Source of the DNA: Hallerella sp963597395
GTDB taxonomy: Bacteria > Fibrobacterota > Fibrobacteria > Fibrobacterales > Fibrobacteraceae
Assembly (NCBI GenBank): GCA_963597395.1
Contig: CAVBPX010000005.1
Span: forward strand, 1-64,000
DNA: 64,000 nucleotides
Reading direction: 5' to 3'
Of the stretch, positions 17,766 through 26,208 are shown piece by piece (within the stretch, counting starts at the first letter, position 1; each line of letters starts with the position of its first letter). The translations under genes were made by a program, and so were the position numbers. The notes below the pieces were generated by a model that was not told the DNA's origin, did no database searches, and saw nothing but the letters and a program-made list of their open reading frames with translations.

Positions 17766-18333
17766 GAACCATTTGCAGTTCCGAGAACATTTTTCGGTAG
17801 GCTTCGGCCTTTTTTTCGAAGGCGAGCGGATAGGCGCGGCTCGAGCTGGGCATTCTGTACAAATTAAGTTCCCTGCCAGCAAAGCTAAACGGGCTTTTTC
17901 CGCCGACAGGAGGTTCCTTTGCCGAAAGTTCCTCGGCAAGCGTCCGCGTCGCGAGCGTCCCGGTCGTCACCACGGCTTTTGCAAGGGGAATTTTTCGAAG
18001 AAGCGCCTTTACGTCCGTCGGAACGAGAACTTTCAGGAATGCATCCGAGGCGTTTCCCTTGAGACGTTCGACGGTCTCCGCCGTATCGTAAATTCCGATT
18101 CCTTTCCAAACAAGAAACTCCACGATCTTTTCGCGATCAAAAATTTTTTGCGGATTTTGCACAAAATAATTTCTGTCGTCAAAAAAGACCGCGCCCAGAA
18201 TTCGCCACATGTCGTTGTTGAAATTCGGATAGTAAAAATCCATGCACCAGCGACTCTTCGGAGGCGGAAAGCTTCCGAGCATCAAAACCTTTGCGCCCGC
18301 AGGCAAAAAGGGCTTTAGAGGGTGCCGTTCCAC
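17761..18333 (-). CDS. Uracil-DNA glycosylase superfamily protein (MUG/TDG-like)
   Basis: 190 residues from a GTG at 18333 (MERHPLKPFLP). A longer frame reaches 18426 but would overlap the nitroreductase gene by over 100 bases. Motif I is VLMLGSFPPPKSRW, then DFYYPNFNNDMWRILG, a layout seen in MUG-like glycosylases rather than classical Ung. A late PSSSRAY takes the place of the second active-site motif. It probably removes uracil or mismatched thymine from DNA. The start overlaps the nitroreductase end by 19 bases, so the two are likely translated from one message. A family-1 Ung is also encoded at 57959. Confidence 0.75.
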   Translation of the reverse strand: MERHPLKPFLPAGAKVLMLGSFPPPKSRWCMDFYYPNFNNDMWRILGAVFFDDRNYFVQNPQKIFDREKIVEFLVWKGIGIYDTAETVERLKGNASDAFLKVLVPTDVKALLRKIPLAKAVVTTGTLATRTLAEELSAKEPPVGGKSPFSFAGRELNLYRMPSSSRAYPLAFEKKAEAYRKMFSELQMVL

Positions 18334-18848
18334 GGCGAGGCAAATTCGGACATCGGCTTTCGCACCGAGTGCCGCGGAGAAGGTCCGCCGTGAACAGGGT
18401 CCGCATATCCCACGTCCAAAAGGCACACGAGCTTTCGGGTTTCCGGAAATTCGAACGCCCGCTCAATTGTTTCGGCATTGAATCCGCGAGCCCAAAGGGT
18501 CGAAAGTCCGAGATCGGTCGCTTCGAGCATCATGTGCGTCGTCACAATGCTCGCGTCTTCCGCGCCACAGTCATGCGCATCCTCGTACTTGACGGCCTTG
18601 TAGCTCTGGTTTGCGTCATACGTGACCATCAGAACGACCGGTGCGTTGTAGGCCATCCGGGTGAGCGAGCGGATTTTTTCGAGAGCCTCGGGCGTCTTGA
18701 GGACAGTAACGCGGACGGGCTGGGAGTTGGTGGCCGTCGGAGCGATGCGGCCCGCTTCGAGAACCGTTTCGAGCTTTTCCTCTTCGACCGGCTTTTCCAA
18801 AAAGGACCGGCAGCTGTAGCGACTTTGGGCTAAGGAAAGAAATGACAT
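18315..18848 (-). CDS. Nitroreductase-family FMN oxidoreductase
   Basis: 177 residues from the ATG at 18848, where GAGGTC lies upstream; 15 earlier codons are unlikely. The RYSCRSF start and APTATNSQPVRV segment match the FMN site of the nitroreductase family, and GLSTLWARGF with LLDVGYAD match its C-terminal part. It is a short, probably dimeric NAD(P)H-dependent flavin enzyme; the natural substrate cannot be told. It lies just upstream of, and overlaps, the MUG-like glycosylase gene, and is divergent from the xylanase gene. Confidence 0.88.
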   Translation of the reverse strand: MSFLSLAQSRYSCRSFLEKPVEEEKLETVLEAGRIAPTATNSQPVRVTVLKTPEALEKIRSLTRMAYNAPVVLMVTYDANQSYKAVKYEDAHDCGAEDASIVTTHMMLEATDLGLSTLWARGFNAETIERAFEFPETRKLVCLLDVGYADPVHGGPSPRHSVRKPMSEFASPWNGTL

Positions 18849-18986
18849 AAAGACCTCGCGTTGAACCCTTTGAAAATAGAATTTTACACTCAAAAATTAC
18901 AACAAAATACAACACTTTTTGACGCCTCGCGGGGAACAATTTCTAAAGAGGGCTCTATTTTAATGGAACAGAGAAGGAGAAACCTT

Positions 18987-20426
18987 ATGAATTTCAAATG
19001 GATTCTTGCCGCAAGCCTCGCCTGTTCCCCGCTGTGGGCGCAGGACGTTTTAACATGCCAAAACGGCACCTCCCGCGACACCAAGACGGTAAACGGCTAC
19101 GATTACGAACTGTGGAGTCAAAACGGCACGGGCTCCGCGACCCTCACGATTACGGCAAACTCCAACCCGGCAAACGGCGGAACCTTTGACGCCGAATGGA
19201 GCGGCACCATCAACGTTCTTTCCCGCGCCGGAAAAAAGTTCACGAACAACGAAACGGTCTCCTCCGTCGGAGCCATCACAATCGACTTCGAAGCGACCTG
19301 GAGTTCCTCGGACAATGTCAAGATGCTCGGCATCTACGGCTGGGGATACTTTGCCTCGGGTGAGGAACCTTCGGGATTCTCGGACCAGATCGAATACTAC
19401 ATCATCCAGGACCGCGGAAGCTACAATTCCGCAACGAGCGGCACGAACTGCACGGAAAAAGGCTCGGCGACCATTGACGGAATTCTCTACAAGTTTACGG
19501 AATGCGACCGAATTAACCAGCCGATGCTCACCGGCAACGGAAACTTCAAGCAGTACTTCAGCTACCCGGCAAGCACGTCGAGCCACCGCACAAGCGGACG
19601 CGTCACCGTGTCGAAGCACTTTGCGGAATGGGCCAAGGTCGGCATGACGATGAACAAGCTCTACGAAGTCGCGATGAAAGTGGAATCCTACACGGGAAAC
19701 ACCGGAACGGCAAAAGGCAACGCAAGCATTACCAAAAACATTCTGTGCATCGGAAGCGCCTGCGACGATTCGGAATCTTCCGGAAGCTCCTCTTCGAGCG
19801 TCCAACCGAGTTCGAGCAGCGAAAAAAGTTCGAGCAGTTCGGAAATAGCGGCAAATGCGACTTGCAGCGATTACGATCCGGCGTTTTGCGGCGGAGCCGC
19901 CTTCGCAAGCGTCCTCGGTGGCTCCACGAGCATTCCCTCGAGCGGCGAGTGCCTTTACATTCGCGACTTTGAAGTGATTCAGCCCTCCCTCGGTTCCACG
20001 GTTTCCATCAACGGCGAATCCAACACGTGCGGAGACGAATGGGATGACTGCAATTACAATACGAAGCCCGCGGCAAAGGACGGAGGTTATTACGTCTATG
20101 TGGCAAGCGGATCGATTAACGATTACGAAAACAACGGCTGGGAAGGCATCGTCGGCGGAGCAAAGCCGAACTGTTCAAACAGCTCGACTGCAATCGGCTT
20201 TGCTCAAAAGCTCCGCGGAACCGTTTCCGTACAGGTTTTGGAAAGCCATGAACTGCAAGTACACTCAAACACATCCAAGACCCTCGAAGTCTTTGACATG
20301 CTCGGAAACAAGGTTTTGAGCGTTTCCGTTCCCGCCGGCGAAAAGACCATAAGCCTGAACATTCCAAGCGGCTCCTACCTCTGGAAAGTGCGCGGTGTCC
20401 GCGCCGGCCGCTTTACGCTCCGCTGA
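18987..20426 (+). CDS. Secreted GH11 endo-xylanase with poly-serine linker and C-terminal sorting-type domain
   Basis: 479 residues from the ATG at 18987, with AAGGAG 8 bases upstream. The signal peptide ends at PLWAQ. The GH11 domain spans about 25-250: NGGTFDAEWS, MLGIYGWGY, the nucleophile E136 in QIEYYIIQDRGSYN, and the acid/base E233 in AMKVESYTG. A Ser-rich linker (about 260-285) leads to a second module of about 130 residues (DYDPAFCGG to GFAQKLRG), perhaps carbohydrate-binding. The tail (about 425-479: VFDMLGNKV, GSYLWKVR) resembles type IX secretion C-terminal domains. It cleaves xylan outside the cell. A single GH11 domain distinguishes it from two-domain Fibrobacter XynC. Confidence 0.9.
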   Translation: MNFKWILAASLACSPLWAQDVLTCQNGTSRDTKTVNGYDYELWSQNGTGSATLTITANSNPANGGTFDAEWSGTINVLSRAGKKFTNNETVSSVGAITIDFEATWSSSDNVKMLGIYGWGYFASGEEPSGFSDQIEYYIIQDRGSYNSATSGTNCTEKGSATIDGILYKFTECDRINQPMLTGNGNFKQYFSYPASTSSHRTSGRVTVSKHFAEWAKVGMTMNKLYEVAMKVESYTGNTGTAKGNASITKNILCIGSACDDSESSGSSSSSVQPSSSSEKSSSSSEIAANATCSDYDPAFCGGAAFASVLGGSTSIPSSGECLYIRDFEVIQPSLGSTVSINGESNTCGDEWDDCNYNTKPAAKDGGYYVYVASGSINDYENNGWEGIVGGAKPNCSNSSTAIGFAQKLRGTVSVQVLESHELQVHSNTSKTLEVFDMLGNKVLSVSVPAGEKTISLNIPSGSYLWKVRGVRAGRFTLR

Positions 20427-20453
20427 GACCGAATCTTCCCTGACGACCATAAG

Positions 20454-20488
20454 AAAATCCGTCCCGAGACTTCGGGATGGATTTTTTT
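20454..20488 (+). terminator. Rho-independent terminator after the xylanase gene
   Basis: AAATCCGTCCCGA and TCGGGATGGATTT pair with one mismatch around GACT, followed by a run of T. Confidence 0.85.
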
Positions 20489-20501
20489 GTAGATTATTCC
20501 C

Positions 20502-20666
20502 ATGAAAAATCGGTTGTTGAACTACATCAAGAGCTTTCACTGGAAGTTTCTTTTCCTTTTTGCCGCATTCTGCGTAGCGCTCGCCATCGTGAACAATCTC
20601 CGCGTCGATGACGACAAGTCCGTCGATTGGATTGGCACCCAGGAAGTTTTCGCCAAACCGGAGTAG
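20502..20666 (+). CDS. Small single-pass membrane protein, 54 residues
   Basis: The reading frame runs ATG at 20502 to TAG at 20664-20666. The N-terminus is basic (MKNRLLNYIKSFHWK), followed by one hydrophobic span of about 16 residues (FLFLFAAFCVALAIV) and a polar acidic tail (RVDDDKSVDWIGTQEVF). That layout suggests a cytoplasmic N-terminus and an outside tail. The stop is two bases before the ATG of the MauE/DoxX gene, which supports a real, coupled gene. No clear ribosome binding site is visible, and the start lies 14 bases past the terminator. Function unknown; it may be an accessory subunit of the next protein. Confidence 0.6.
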   Translation: MKNRLLNYIKSFHWKFLFLFAAFCVALAIVNNLRVDDDKSVDWIGTQEVFAKPE

Positions 20667-20668
20667 TC

Positions 20669-21340
20669 ATGAAACGCCACGTTTTTTCAGCCGTTCTTCT
20701 CGCCATTGCAACGTTCCTCGTCTCGGTGTGCATCGCCGAGGTTTCCTTCCCGGAATCGTTCCTCACCTTTACGGACTTTGAATTTCTGATTGAGAAATTT
20801 CCCAAAATCTGGAAATACAATTTGCATTTTGGCCTCGGCGCTCTCGTCATAGCGCTGCCGCTTGTTTTTATCGCCTACAAAAAGGACAGGGACTGGACTC
20901 TCAAGGGCCTCGAAACGCTTTTCCGCGTGGGCATCGGCGGGTTCTTTATTTCGGCGAGCCTCTTTAAGATTCAGGATCCCAAAGGCTTTGCGGTCCTCGT
21001 TGCGCAATACCAGTTTTTGCCCGACTTCATCAACAACTTCTTTAGCCTCGTCTATCCGCAATTCGAATTTTGGTTCGGGCTTGCGCTCATCGTGACGCCT
21101 TTTGCGCGCGAAGCGGCCTTCGCCATTTTTTGGATGTTCGTTTCGTTCATCATCGCGCTCGCCTGGGCTCTCGCTCTCGACCTGGGCATCACGTGCGGAT
21201 GCTTTGAACTTGAAGGTGCGCAAAGCAAGTCCGAAGCGTGGACAGCCCTCATCCGCGACCTGATTCTTATCGGCCCGACCTTCTGGCTGACGCTCCGACC
21301 GAACCGGAGCCTCATCGGAATCTGGCGTTCCAAAAACTAA
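20669..21340 (+). CDS. MauE/DoxX-like integral membrane protein
   Basis: 223 residues from the ATG at 20669. About five membrane segments are visible: 5-22, 52-68, 83-100, 123-140 and 147-165. The core FRVGIGGFFISASLFKIQDP and the late GITCGCFELEG...AWTALIRDLILI match the MauE part of the DoxX-like superfamily. MauE-type proteins are linked to disulfide or thioredoxin chemistry in the envelope, and the CGC motif would fit that. The gene follows the 54-residue membrane protein by two bases and meets bioD tail to tail with overlapping stop codons. The role here is inferred only. Confidence 0.8.
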   Translation: MKRHVFSAVLLAIATFLVSVCIAEVSFPESFLTFTDFEFLIEKFPKIWKYNLHFGLGALVIALPLVFIAYKKDRDWTLKGLETLFRVGIGGFFISASLFKIQDPKGFAVLVAQYQFLPDFINNFFSLVYPQFEFWFGLALIVTPFAREAAFAIFWMFVSFIIALAWALALDLGITCGCFELEGAQSKSEAWTALIRDLILIGPTFWLTLRPNRSLIGIWRSKN

Positions 21341-22002
21341 AACGGCAAGACGCCCAAATCCGACGCACCGGTCCGAACTTTCGCAAGAACCTCGAGACCG
21401 GTCATTTTTTGCATCATCAAAATGTTGTCGTCTTCCATTTCGAGATTTCCGCTTGAGCCGTAGCGGTTCACGAGAATGCCGCGAACTTCAAGACCGCGCG
21501 ACCGCGCATATTCCACGGTGAGAACGCATGCGTTGATGGAGCCGAGCGCGGCCGTCGTGACGACAAGCAGCGGAAGGTTTACCGTCTTCATGACGTCTTC
21601 CAAAAAAATTTTTTTGTCGTCGTAGCGGATTGGGCAAATGATTCCGCCGCTTCCTTCCACAAAAAGAAATTCGTGTTTTTTCCCGGTGCGTTCAAAATCT
21701 TCGCGGACCTTCGAAAGTTCGAGCGGATTCCCTTCCTTTCGGGCGGCGAGATGCGGAGAGACGGCCTCCCGATAAACGTAGCTCACCAGTTCCTCTTGAG
21801 AATCTTCGAGGCCTGCAAACCTTTTGACGTAGTCCGCGTCGCCCGCGACCCATGATCCGCTTCGAAATTCGGCCCCGCTGAGCGCCGCCTTGTAGTAGCC
21901 GGCATCAATTCCGGCGTCTCGCCATTTTTTGACGAGAAGCGCCGTCACAAAGGTTTTGCCGACATCGGTGCCGGTCGCCGTCACAAAATATCCGTTTTTC
22001 AT
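21337..22002 (-). CDS. bioD: Dethiobiotin synthetase
   Basis: 221 residues from the ATG at 22002 (MKNGYFVTATGTDVGKTF); the 42 codons before it overlap bioA. The P-loop is GTDVGKT, followed by YYKAALSG for substrate binding, VEGSGGIICP and a guanine/adenine-site-like LVNRYGSSGN. It makes dethiobiotin from 7,8-diaminopelargonate, CO2 and ATP. It follows bioA by 31 bases, so the two form the middle of the biotin pathway. bioB and bioF are not in the window. Confidence 0.95.
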   Translation of the reverse strand: MKNGYFVTATGTDVGKTFVTALLVKKWRDAGIDAGYYKAALSGAEFRSGSWVAGDADYVKRFAGLEDSQEELVSYVYREAVSPHLAARKEGNPLELSKVREDFERTGKKHEFLFVEGSGGIICPIRYDDKKIFLEDVMKTVNLPLLVVTTAALGSINACVLTVEYARSRGLEVRGILVNRYGSSGNLEMEDDNILMMQKMTGLEVLAKVRTGASDLGVLPF

Positions 22003-22033
22003 AGTGCGGAATTTAGAAATTCCGCTTGGCGGA

Positions 22034-23347
22034 CTACTCGTGAAATTCGTCTTCGCCATCGACGGCGGGCATCGGTTTGCATTCCCCGATAAGACGAATC
22101 GCTTCGCAAATGCGGTCGAGTTCCGCATCGGTCGTAATAAGCGGCGGCATCGTATAGACGTAATTGCAGAACGGTCTGAGCCAGACGCCCGTTTCGCGGA
22201 TGACGCGCAAAATGTCGTCGGGAGAGGGCTTTGCCCGAAGTTCCAGAACGCCTATGGCCCCGAGGACGCGGACGTCCGCCGCGTTTTCGAGGGTCCGCAT
22301 GGGGAGAATGTTTTCACGGAGACGTTTTTCGATTCGGGCAACGGAAGCCTTATAGTCCCGCGATTCAAAAAGCGAAAGCGAAGCGATTCCGGCCGCACAC
22401 GCAAGAGGGTTCGCCATGTAGGTCGGGCCGTGCATAAACGCGGAAATTTTGCTTTCCGTAATGGTTTCCGCGACGACTTCCGAGGCGACACAGGCGGCCA
22501 TGGTAATGGCCCCGCCGGTAAGAGCCTTTCCGATGCACAGGATGTCCGGGAGGATTCCCGCATGTTCCATGGCAAAGCGCGGCCCGGTTCTGTAAAATCC
22601 CGAAGCTATCTCGTCGAGAATCAAGAGGATTCCCCGTTCGCTGCACAGCTTGCGCAAACGCTTGAGATAGTTCGCATTGTAAAGCCACATGCCGTTTCCG
22701 CCCTGAAACACGGGTTCGCAGATGACGGCGGCGATTTCCTTTTCGTGCTCGGAAACCACCTTTTCCATCGAAAGAAAGTCCGCCTCGTCAAAGGCTCCGT
22801 CGGCGCGGCAGTTCGGGCGTTCCGCAAAATAATGCCTGGGCATGATGCCGCGAAAAAGAACGTGCATGCCATCGGGATCGCTCAAGGCCATGGCGCCCGC
22901 GGTGTCGCCGTGATAGCCTCCCTTGAGAGCGACCAGTTTGCAGCGCTCCGGATGCCCTTTCGCATACTGATATTGCACGGCCATCTTCGCAGCGCATTCG
23001 ACGGCAATGGATCCCGAATCCGCATAAAAGATTCGGTTCAAGCCATCGGGCAAAAATTTGACCAGATGCTCCCCGAGTTCAATCGCGGGTTCGTGCGTAA
23101 AGCCGCCGAACATCACATGGCACATCTTTTCGCTCTGCTTTCGAATCGCCTCGACGATTTCCGGTGCACCGTGTCCGTGTGCAACACACCACCAGCTCGA
23201 AACCGCGTCTATCAGTTCCAGCCCCTCGGAAGTCCGTATGCGCGTTCCTTTCGATTCCGTCGCAAGAAACCGCGCAGGCGTATTTCTGAGCGATGCGTAG
23301 GGATGCCAAAGATGTTTACCGTCAAAAGCCAAGCGTTCGTCTATCAT
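22034..23347 (-). CDS. bioA: Adenosylmethionine-8-amino-7-oxononanoate aminotransferase
   Basis: 437 residues from the ATG at 23347 (MIDERLAFDGKHLWHPY). BioA landmarks are HLWHPY, SSWWCVAHGHGAPEI, GGYHGDTAGAMALSD, ILDEIASGFYRTG and CIGKALTGG with the PLP lysine, then GPTYMANPLAC. The enzyme transfers an amino group from S-adenosylmethionine to 7-keto-8-aminopelargonate. Length is typical. It is the first gene of bioA-bioD. A stable hairpin at 23391-23418 separates it from the OmpA gene upstream. Confidence 0.96.
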   Translation of the reverse strand: MIDERLAFDGKHLWHPYASLRNTPARFLATESKGTRIRTSEGLELIDAVSSWWCVAHGHGAPEIVEAIRKQSEKMCHVMFGGFTHEPAIELGEHLVKFLPDGLNRIFYADSGSIAVECAAKMAVQYQYAKGHPERCKLVALKGGYHGDTAGAMALSDPDGMHVLFRGIMPRHYFAERPNCRADGAFDEADFLSMEKVVSEHEKEIAAVICEPVFQGGNGMWLYNANYLKRLRKLCSERGILLILDEIASGFYRTGPRFAMEHAGILPDILCIGKALTGGAITMAACVASEVVAETITESKISAFMHGPTYMANPLACAAGIASLSLFESRDYKASVARIEKRLRENILPMRTLENAADVRVLGAIGVLELRAKPSPDDILRVIRETGVWLRPFCNYVYTMPPLITTDAELDRICEAIRLIGECKPMPAVDGEDEFHE

Positions 23348-23390
23348 GGGAAAAAATCTAGAAATTGAAGGTTTCAAAGGTTTAAACAAA

Positions 23391-23418
23391 AAATCCCCCG
23401 CACGCGTGCGGGGGATTT
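23391..23418 (-). terminator. Rho-independent terminator of the OmpA/TSP3 gene
   Basis: AAATCCCCCGCACG and CGTGCGGGGGATTT form a near-perfect stem. Read on the minus strand it is followed by TTTGTTT, just after the stop of the OmpA gene at 23441. Confidence 0.9.
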
Positions 23419-23440
23419 TAAGCTTCAAGGGAAGACGTTA

Positions 23441-26056
23441 TTACTGAACGCGCTTCATCATGATGCGACGGTTCATTTCGCGTCCTTCCGCCGTACTGTT
23501 ATCGGCAATCGGATCCGCTTCGCCCTTGCCTATCGCTTCGAGACGGCTCGAATCGACACCGTTCTTCACCAGTTCGGAACGCACAGCCTCGGCGCGCTTC
23601 TGGGAAAGCTTCAGGTTCGCGCTTTCCTTGCCGCGGTCATCGGTGTAGCCCAGAATCTGGTAACGTTCGCTCTTGCGTTCCTTCTTGTTCAGGTCCTTCG
23701 CAAGTTCGCGGAGCGTTCTCTTCGAGTTGGCGGTGAGCTTTGCCTTGCCGCTCGAGAAGAAGACTTCGAGCTTGATTTCCTCGACCGTGCAGCCGTCCGC
23801 GGCAGGATCGCCGGCTTCATACGGGCACTTGTCGAGACCTGTGCACTTGTCCTTGAACATGTCGAGCATGCCCTTCTGAGTCACCCACGGATCGCAAACG
23901 CCGTCGCCGTCCGAGTCCGGATTGTCGAGCGGGCAGCCGTTGCTTGCCGCGGAGCCGGAATCGAGCGGGCACTTGTCGAGGCCCGTGCACTGGTCCGCAA
24001 ACACTTCGAGCATTCCCTTCTGAGTCACCCACGGATCGCAAACGCCGTCATGGTCCGAGTCCGGATTGTCGAGCGGGCAGCCGTTGTTCTTCACGGAGCC
24101 GGAGTCATACGGGCACTTGTCGAGGCCCGTGCACTGATCCTTGAACACGTCGAGCATTCCCTTCTGAGTCACCCACGGATCGCAAACGCCGTCATGATCG
24201 ACGTCCGGATCTTCGGTCGGGCAACCGTTCGTCACGGCCGGGCCCGGTTCGTTCGGGCACTTGTCAACGCCGGAGCAGACGCTCTTGTAGTCGTCGAGCA
24301 TTCCCTTTTCGGAGACCCACGCATCGCAAACGCTGTCGCCATCGACGTCCGGATTTCCGAGCGGGCAGCCGTCGTTCTCAATCGGGCCATATTCGGCCGG
24401 GCACTTGTCAACGCCCTTGCACTGCTTCACGTTCGGGTCGGTCGGATTTTCGAAGAAGTAGCCGAGACCCTTTTCGGTCACCCATGCGTCGCAAAGACCG
24501 TCACCATCGACGTCCGGATCGGGCCACGGGCAGCCCTTGTTCGCGACGGGACCCGCTTCGCCCGGGCACATGTCGTAACCCTTACAGATGTTCGCAAAGT
24601 CCGCGAGGCGGCCTTCGTCGGTCACCCACGGAGAGCAGAGGGAGTCGCCGTCCGGGTTCGGATCCTTGCTCGGGCATCCGTTGAACGCCGGGAGACCGGC
24701 CTGGCTCGGGCATTCGTCAATGCCGGAGCAGACGCCTGCAAACTTGTCAAGCATGTTCTTCTGGGAAACCCACGGATCGCAAACACCGTCGCCATCGACG
24801 TCCGGATTGTCGAGCGGGCAGCCGTCGGCGCCTGCGCCCTGTTCGTTCGGGCACTGGTCGATGCCTTCGCAAATTTCGGCAAAGTCCGCGGAGAGACCCT
24901 TTTCGGCAACCCAGGAGTCGCAAACGCCGTCCTCGTCGAGGTCGGGGTTCGGCCACGGGCAGCCGTCATTGCGCTTGTCGCCCGGTTCGTCCGGGCACTT
25001 GTCCTGGTCGTCGGGAACGCCGTCATTATCCCTGTCCGGGTCGATGAGGAAGCCGGACCAGGTGATGCCGCCGAAGCCGGCCGCGGACGGAGTCGTGCGC
25101 ACCTTGGACGTCCACACTTCGTTTCCGTTGCTTCCGTCGTTCGCATTTCCGCCCATGATTGCCGTCTTGGTGTATTCCTTCGAGATGGCGAAATGACCGC
25201 CGACCTGAAGGTCCAGATGGCTCCCGATGTGGAAGACTAGACCCACGGAAGCTTCGTTCATCGAAAGCCCGTCAAGCACCTCGTAATCGCCTCCGACGAT
25301 ATCCATATAATATTCGCCGAAGATGGAGACCACCGAAATCGGGTAGAACTCGATGCCGCCGGCAAACGTGTAGAAGCCCGAGAATTCGTCGTTGCTCACC
25401 GTGAACCGGTAGCCGCCGTTCAAATGAAGAAGAAGCGGAGCCGCGTCAATCTTTCGAAGGTCCATCGTCACGGCTGCCGTGGCGCGGAAAATCGAGTTGT
25501 TCGAACCAAAGGCGAAACCGTTGTGCTGCACCACGTTGATGTAGTCCGGTTCGCGAACCCAGGAGCCGCGCTTTGTGGCGTCCGTCGTCGGGAAGTCCAT
25601 GCCGAGAATGGCCGCAATGTCGAAGAGCTGGTCTTCGGGAAGCGGTGCGCGGAACTTGAGGGACGCGCGGAGGTTTCCGAGGTAGCCCTGCTTCGCCGCA
25701 TCCGAGTTCTTGAACTCCAGCTGGTCGTAATAGAGCGGGAGCATTACCGCGACGTCAACGATTTCGAACATGCCGAAAGACATGCCGACATATCCGCTCA
25801 GTCCAATAAACTGGTCCAGCTCGTCGCTTACGCGATTTTTGCCTTCACCGTAACGATTGAAACTATAGGCGTCGAAGACTCCGCCGTCGTTCGAAACGTC
25901 ACCGAGAACGGTGATTCCGAGCTGACCGTGCTTCATCGACTTCGCCGAGTAGGTCTTGTCGAAACCGAGCTGTCCCGACTTGTTGAAGGTTTCGTGCGCA
26001 AAGGCGAGCGAAACCGACAGGCCGAGAAGAGCCAGGCTTTTGATGCATTTGTTCAT
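23441..26056 (-). CDS. Outer-membrane OmpA-family protein with thrombospondin type 3 repeats
   Basis: 871 residues from the ATG at 26056, with AGAAGGAGA upstream; open codons before it are not coding. A signal peptide ends at LAFA. Residues about 22-335 look like a beta-barrel or beta-rich outer-membrane domain. Residues about 340-755 hold one short and eight long TSP3-type calcium-binding repeats (DxDxDGVCDxWV ... CxGxDKCPxxxG ... GCP). The C-terminal OmpA domain (about 760-871) has VFFSSGKAKLT, LGYTDDRGKESAN, LSQKRAEAV and MNRRI, and should bind peptidoglycan. It probably anchors the outer membrane and may act in adhesion. Each long repeat carries a Trp-rich insert between the calcium loops. 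Confidence 0.92.
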   Translation of the reverse strand: MNKCIKSLALLGLSVSLAFAHETFNKSGQLGFDKTYSAKSMKHGQLGITVLGDVSNDGGVFDAYSFNRYGEGKNRVSDELDQFIGLSGYVGMSFGMFEIVDVAVMLPLYYDQLEFKNSDAAKQGYLGNLRASLKFRAPLPEDQLFDIAAILGMDFPTTDATKRGSWVREPDYINVVQHNGFAFGSNNSIFRATAAVTMDLRKIDAAPLLLHLNGGYRFTVSNDEFSGFYTFAGGIEFYPISVVSIFGEYYMDIVGGDYEVLDGLSMNEASVGLVFHIGSHLDLQVGGHFAISKEYTKTAIMGGNANDGSNGNEVWTSKVRTTPSAAGFGGITWSGFLIDPDRDNDGVPDDQDKCPDEPGDKRNDGCPWPNPDLDEDGVCDSWVAEKGLSADFAEICEGIDQCPNEQGAGADGCPLDNPDVDGDGVCDPWVSQKNMLDKFAGVCSGIDECPSQAGLPAFNGCPSKDPNPDGDSLCSPWVTDEGRLADFANICKGYDMCPGEAGPVANKGCPWPDPDVDGDGLCDAWVTEKGLGYFFENPTDPNVKQCKGVDKCPAEYGPIENDGCPLGNPDVDGDSVCDAWVSEKGMLDDYKSVCSGVDKCPNEPGPAVTNGCPTEDPDVDHDGVCDPWVTQKGMLDVFKDQCTGLDKCPYDSGSVKNNGCPLDNPDSDHDGVCDPWVTQKGMLEVFADQCTGLDKCPLDSGSAASNGCPLDNPDSDGDGVCDPWVTQKGMLDMFKDKCTGLDKCPYEAGDPAADGCTVEEIKLEVFFSSGKAKLTANSKRTLRELAKDLNKKERKSERYQILGYTDDRGKESANLKLSQKRAEAVRSELVKNGVDSSRLEAIGKGEADPIADNSTAEGREMNRRIMMKRVQ
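23795..25050 (-). repeat. Tandem TSP3-coding repeats, period about 144 bp
   Basis: Inside the OmpA gene, one short and eight long units of about 48 codons follow each other. The string TCACCCACGGATCGCAAACG occurs at 23881, 24025 and 24169, exactly 144 bases apart. The three units nearest the OmpA domain are almost identical; the others have drifted, and one carries an insert (NPTDPNV). Confidence 0.9.
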
Positions 26057-26208
26057 TGATTCTCCTTCTGAAAAAACCAATCCTTGCGGACCGCCCTTCC
26101 GGACAGTCCCTATCCGAACGAAAAATAAATAGAATCGTCCCGTTTGTCTTTGCCCGTTTGCGGGAATGCAACTTCGTATAGGCTTTTTTACACATTCCGC
26201 GCATAGGT

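Noticed and set aside
23795..25050. A CRISPR-like array, because short strings recur at equal distance
   Set aside because: The period is 144 bases, all of it coding and in frame, with matching TSP3 protein repeats. No spacers or cas genes.
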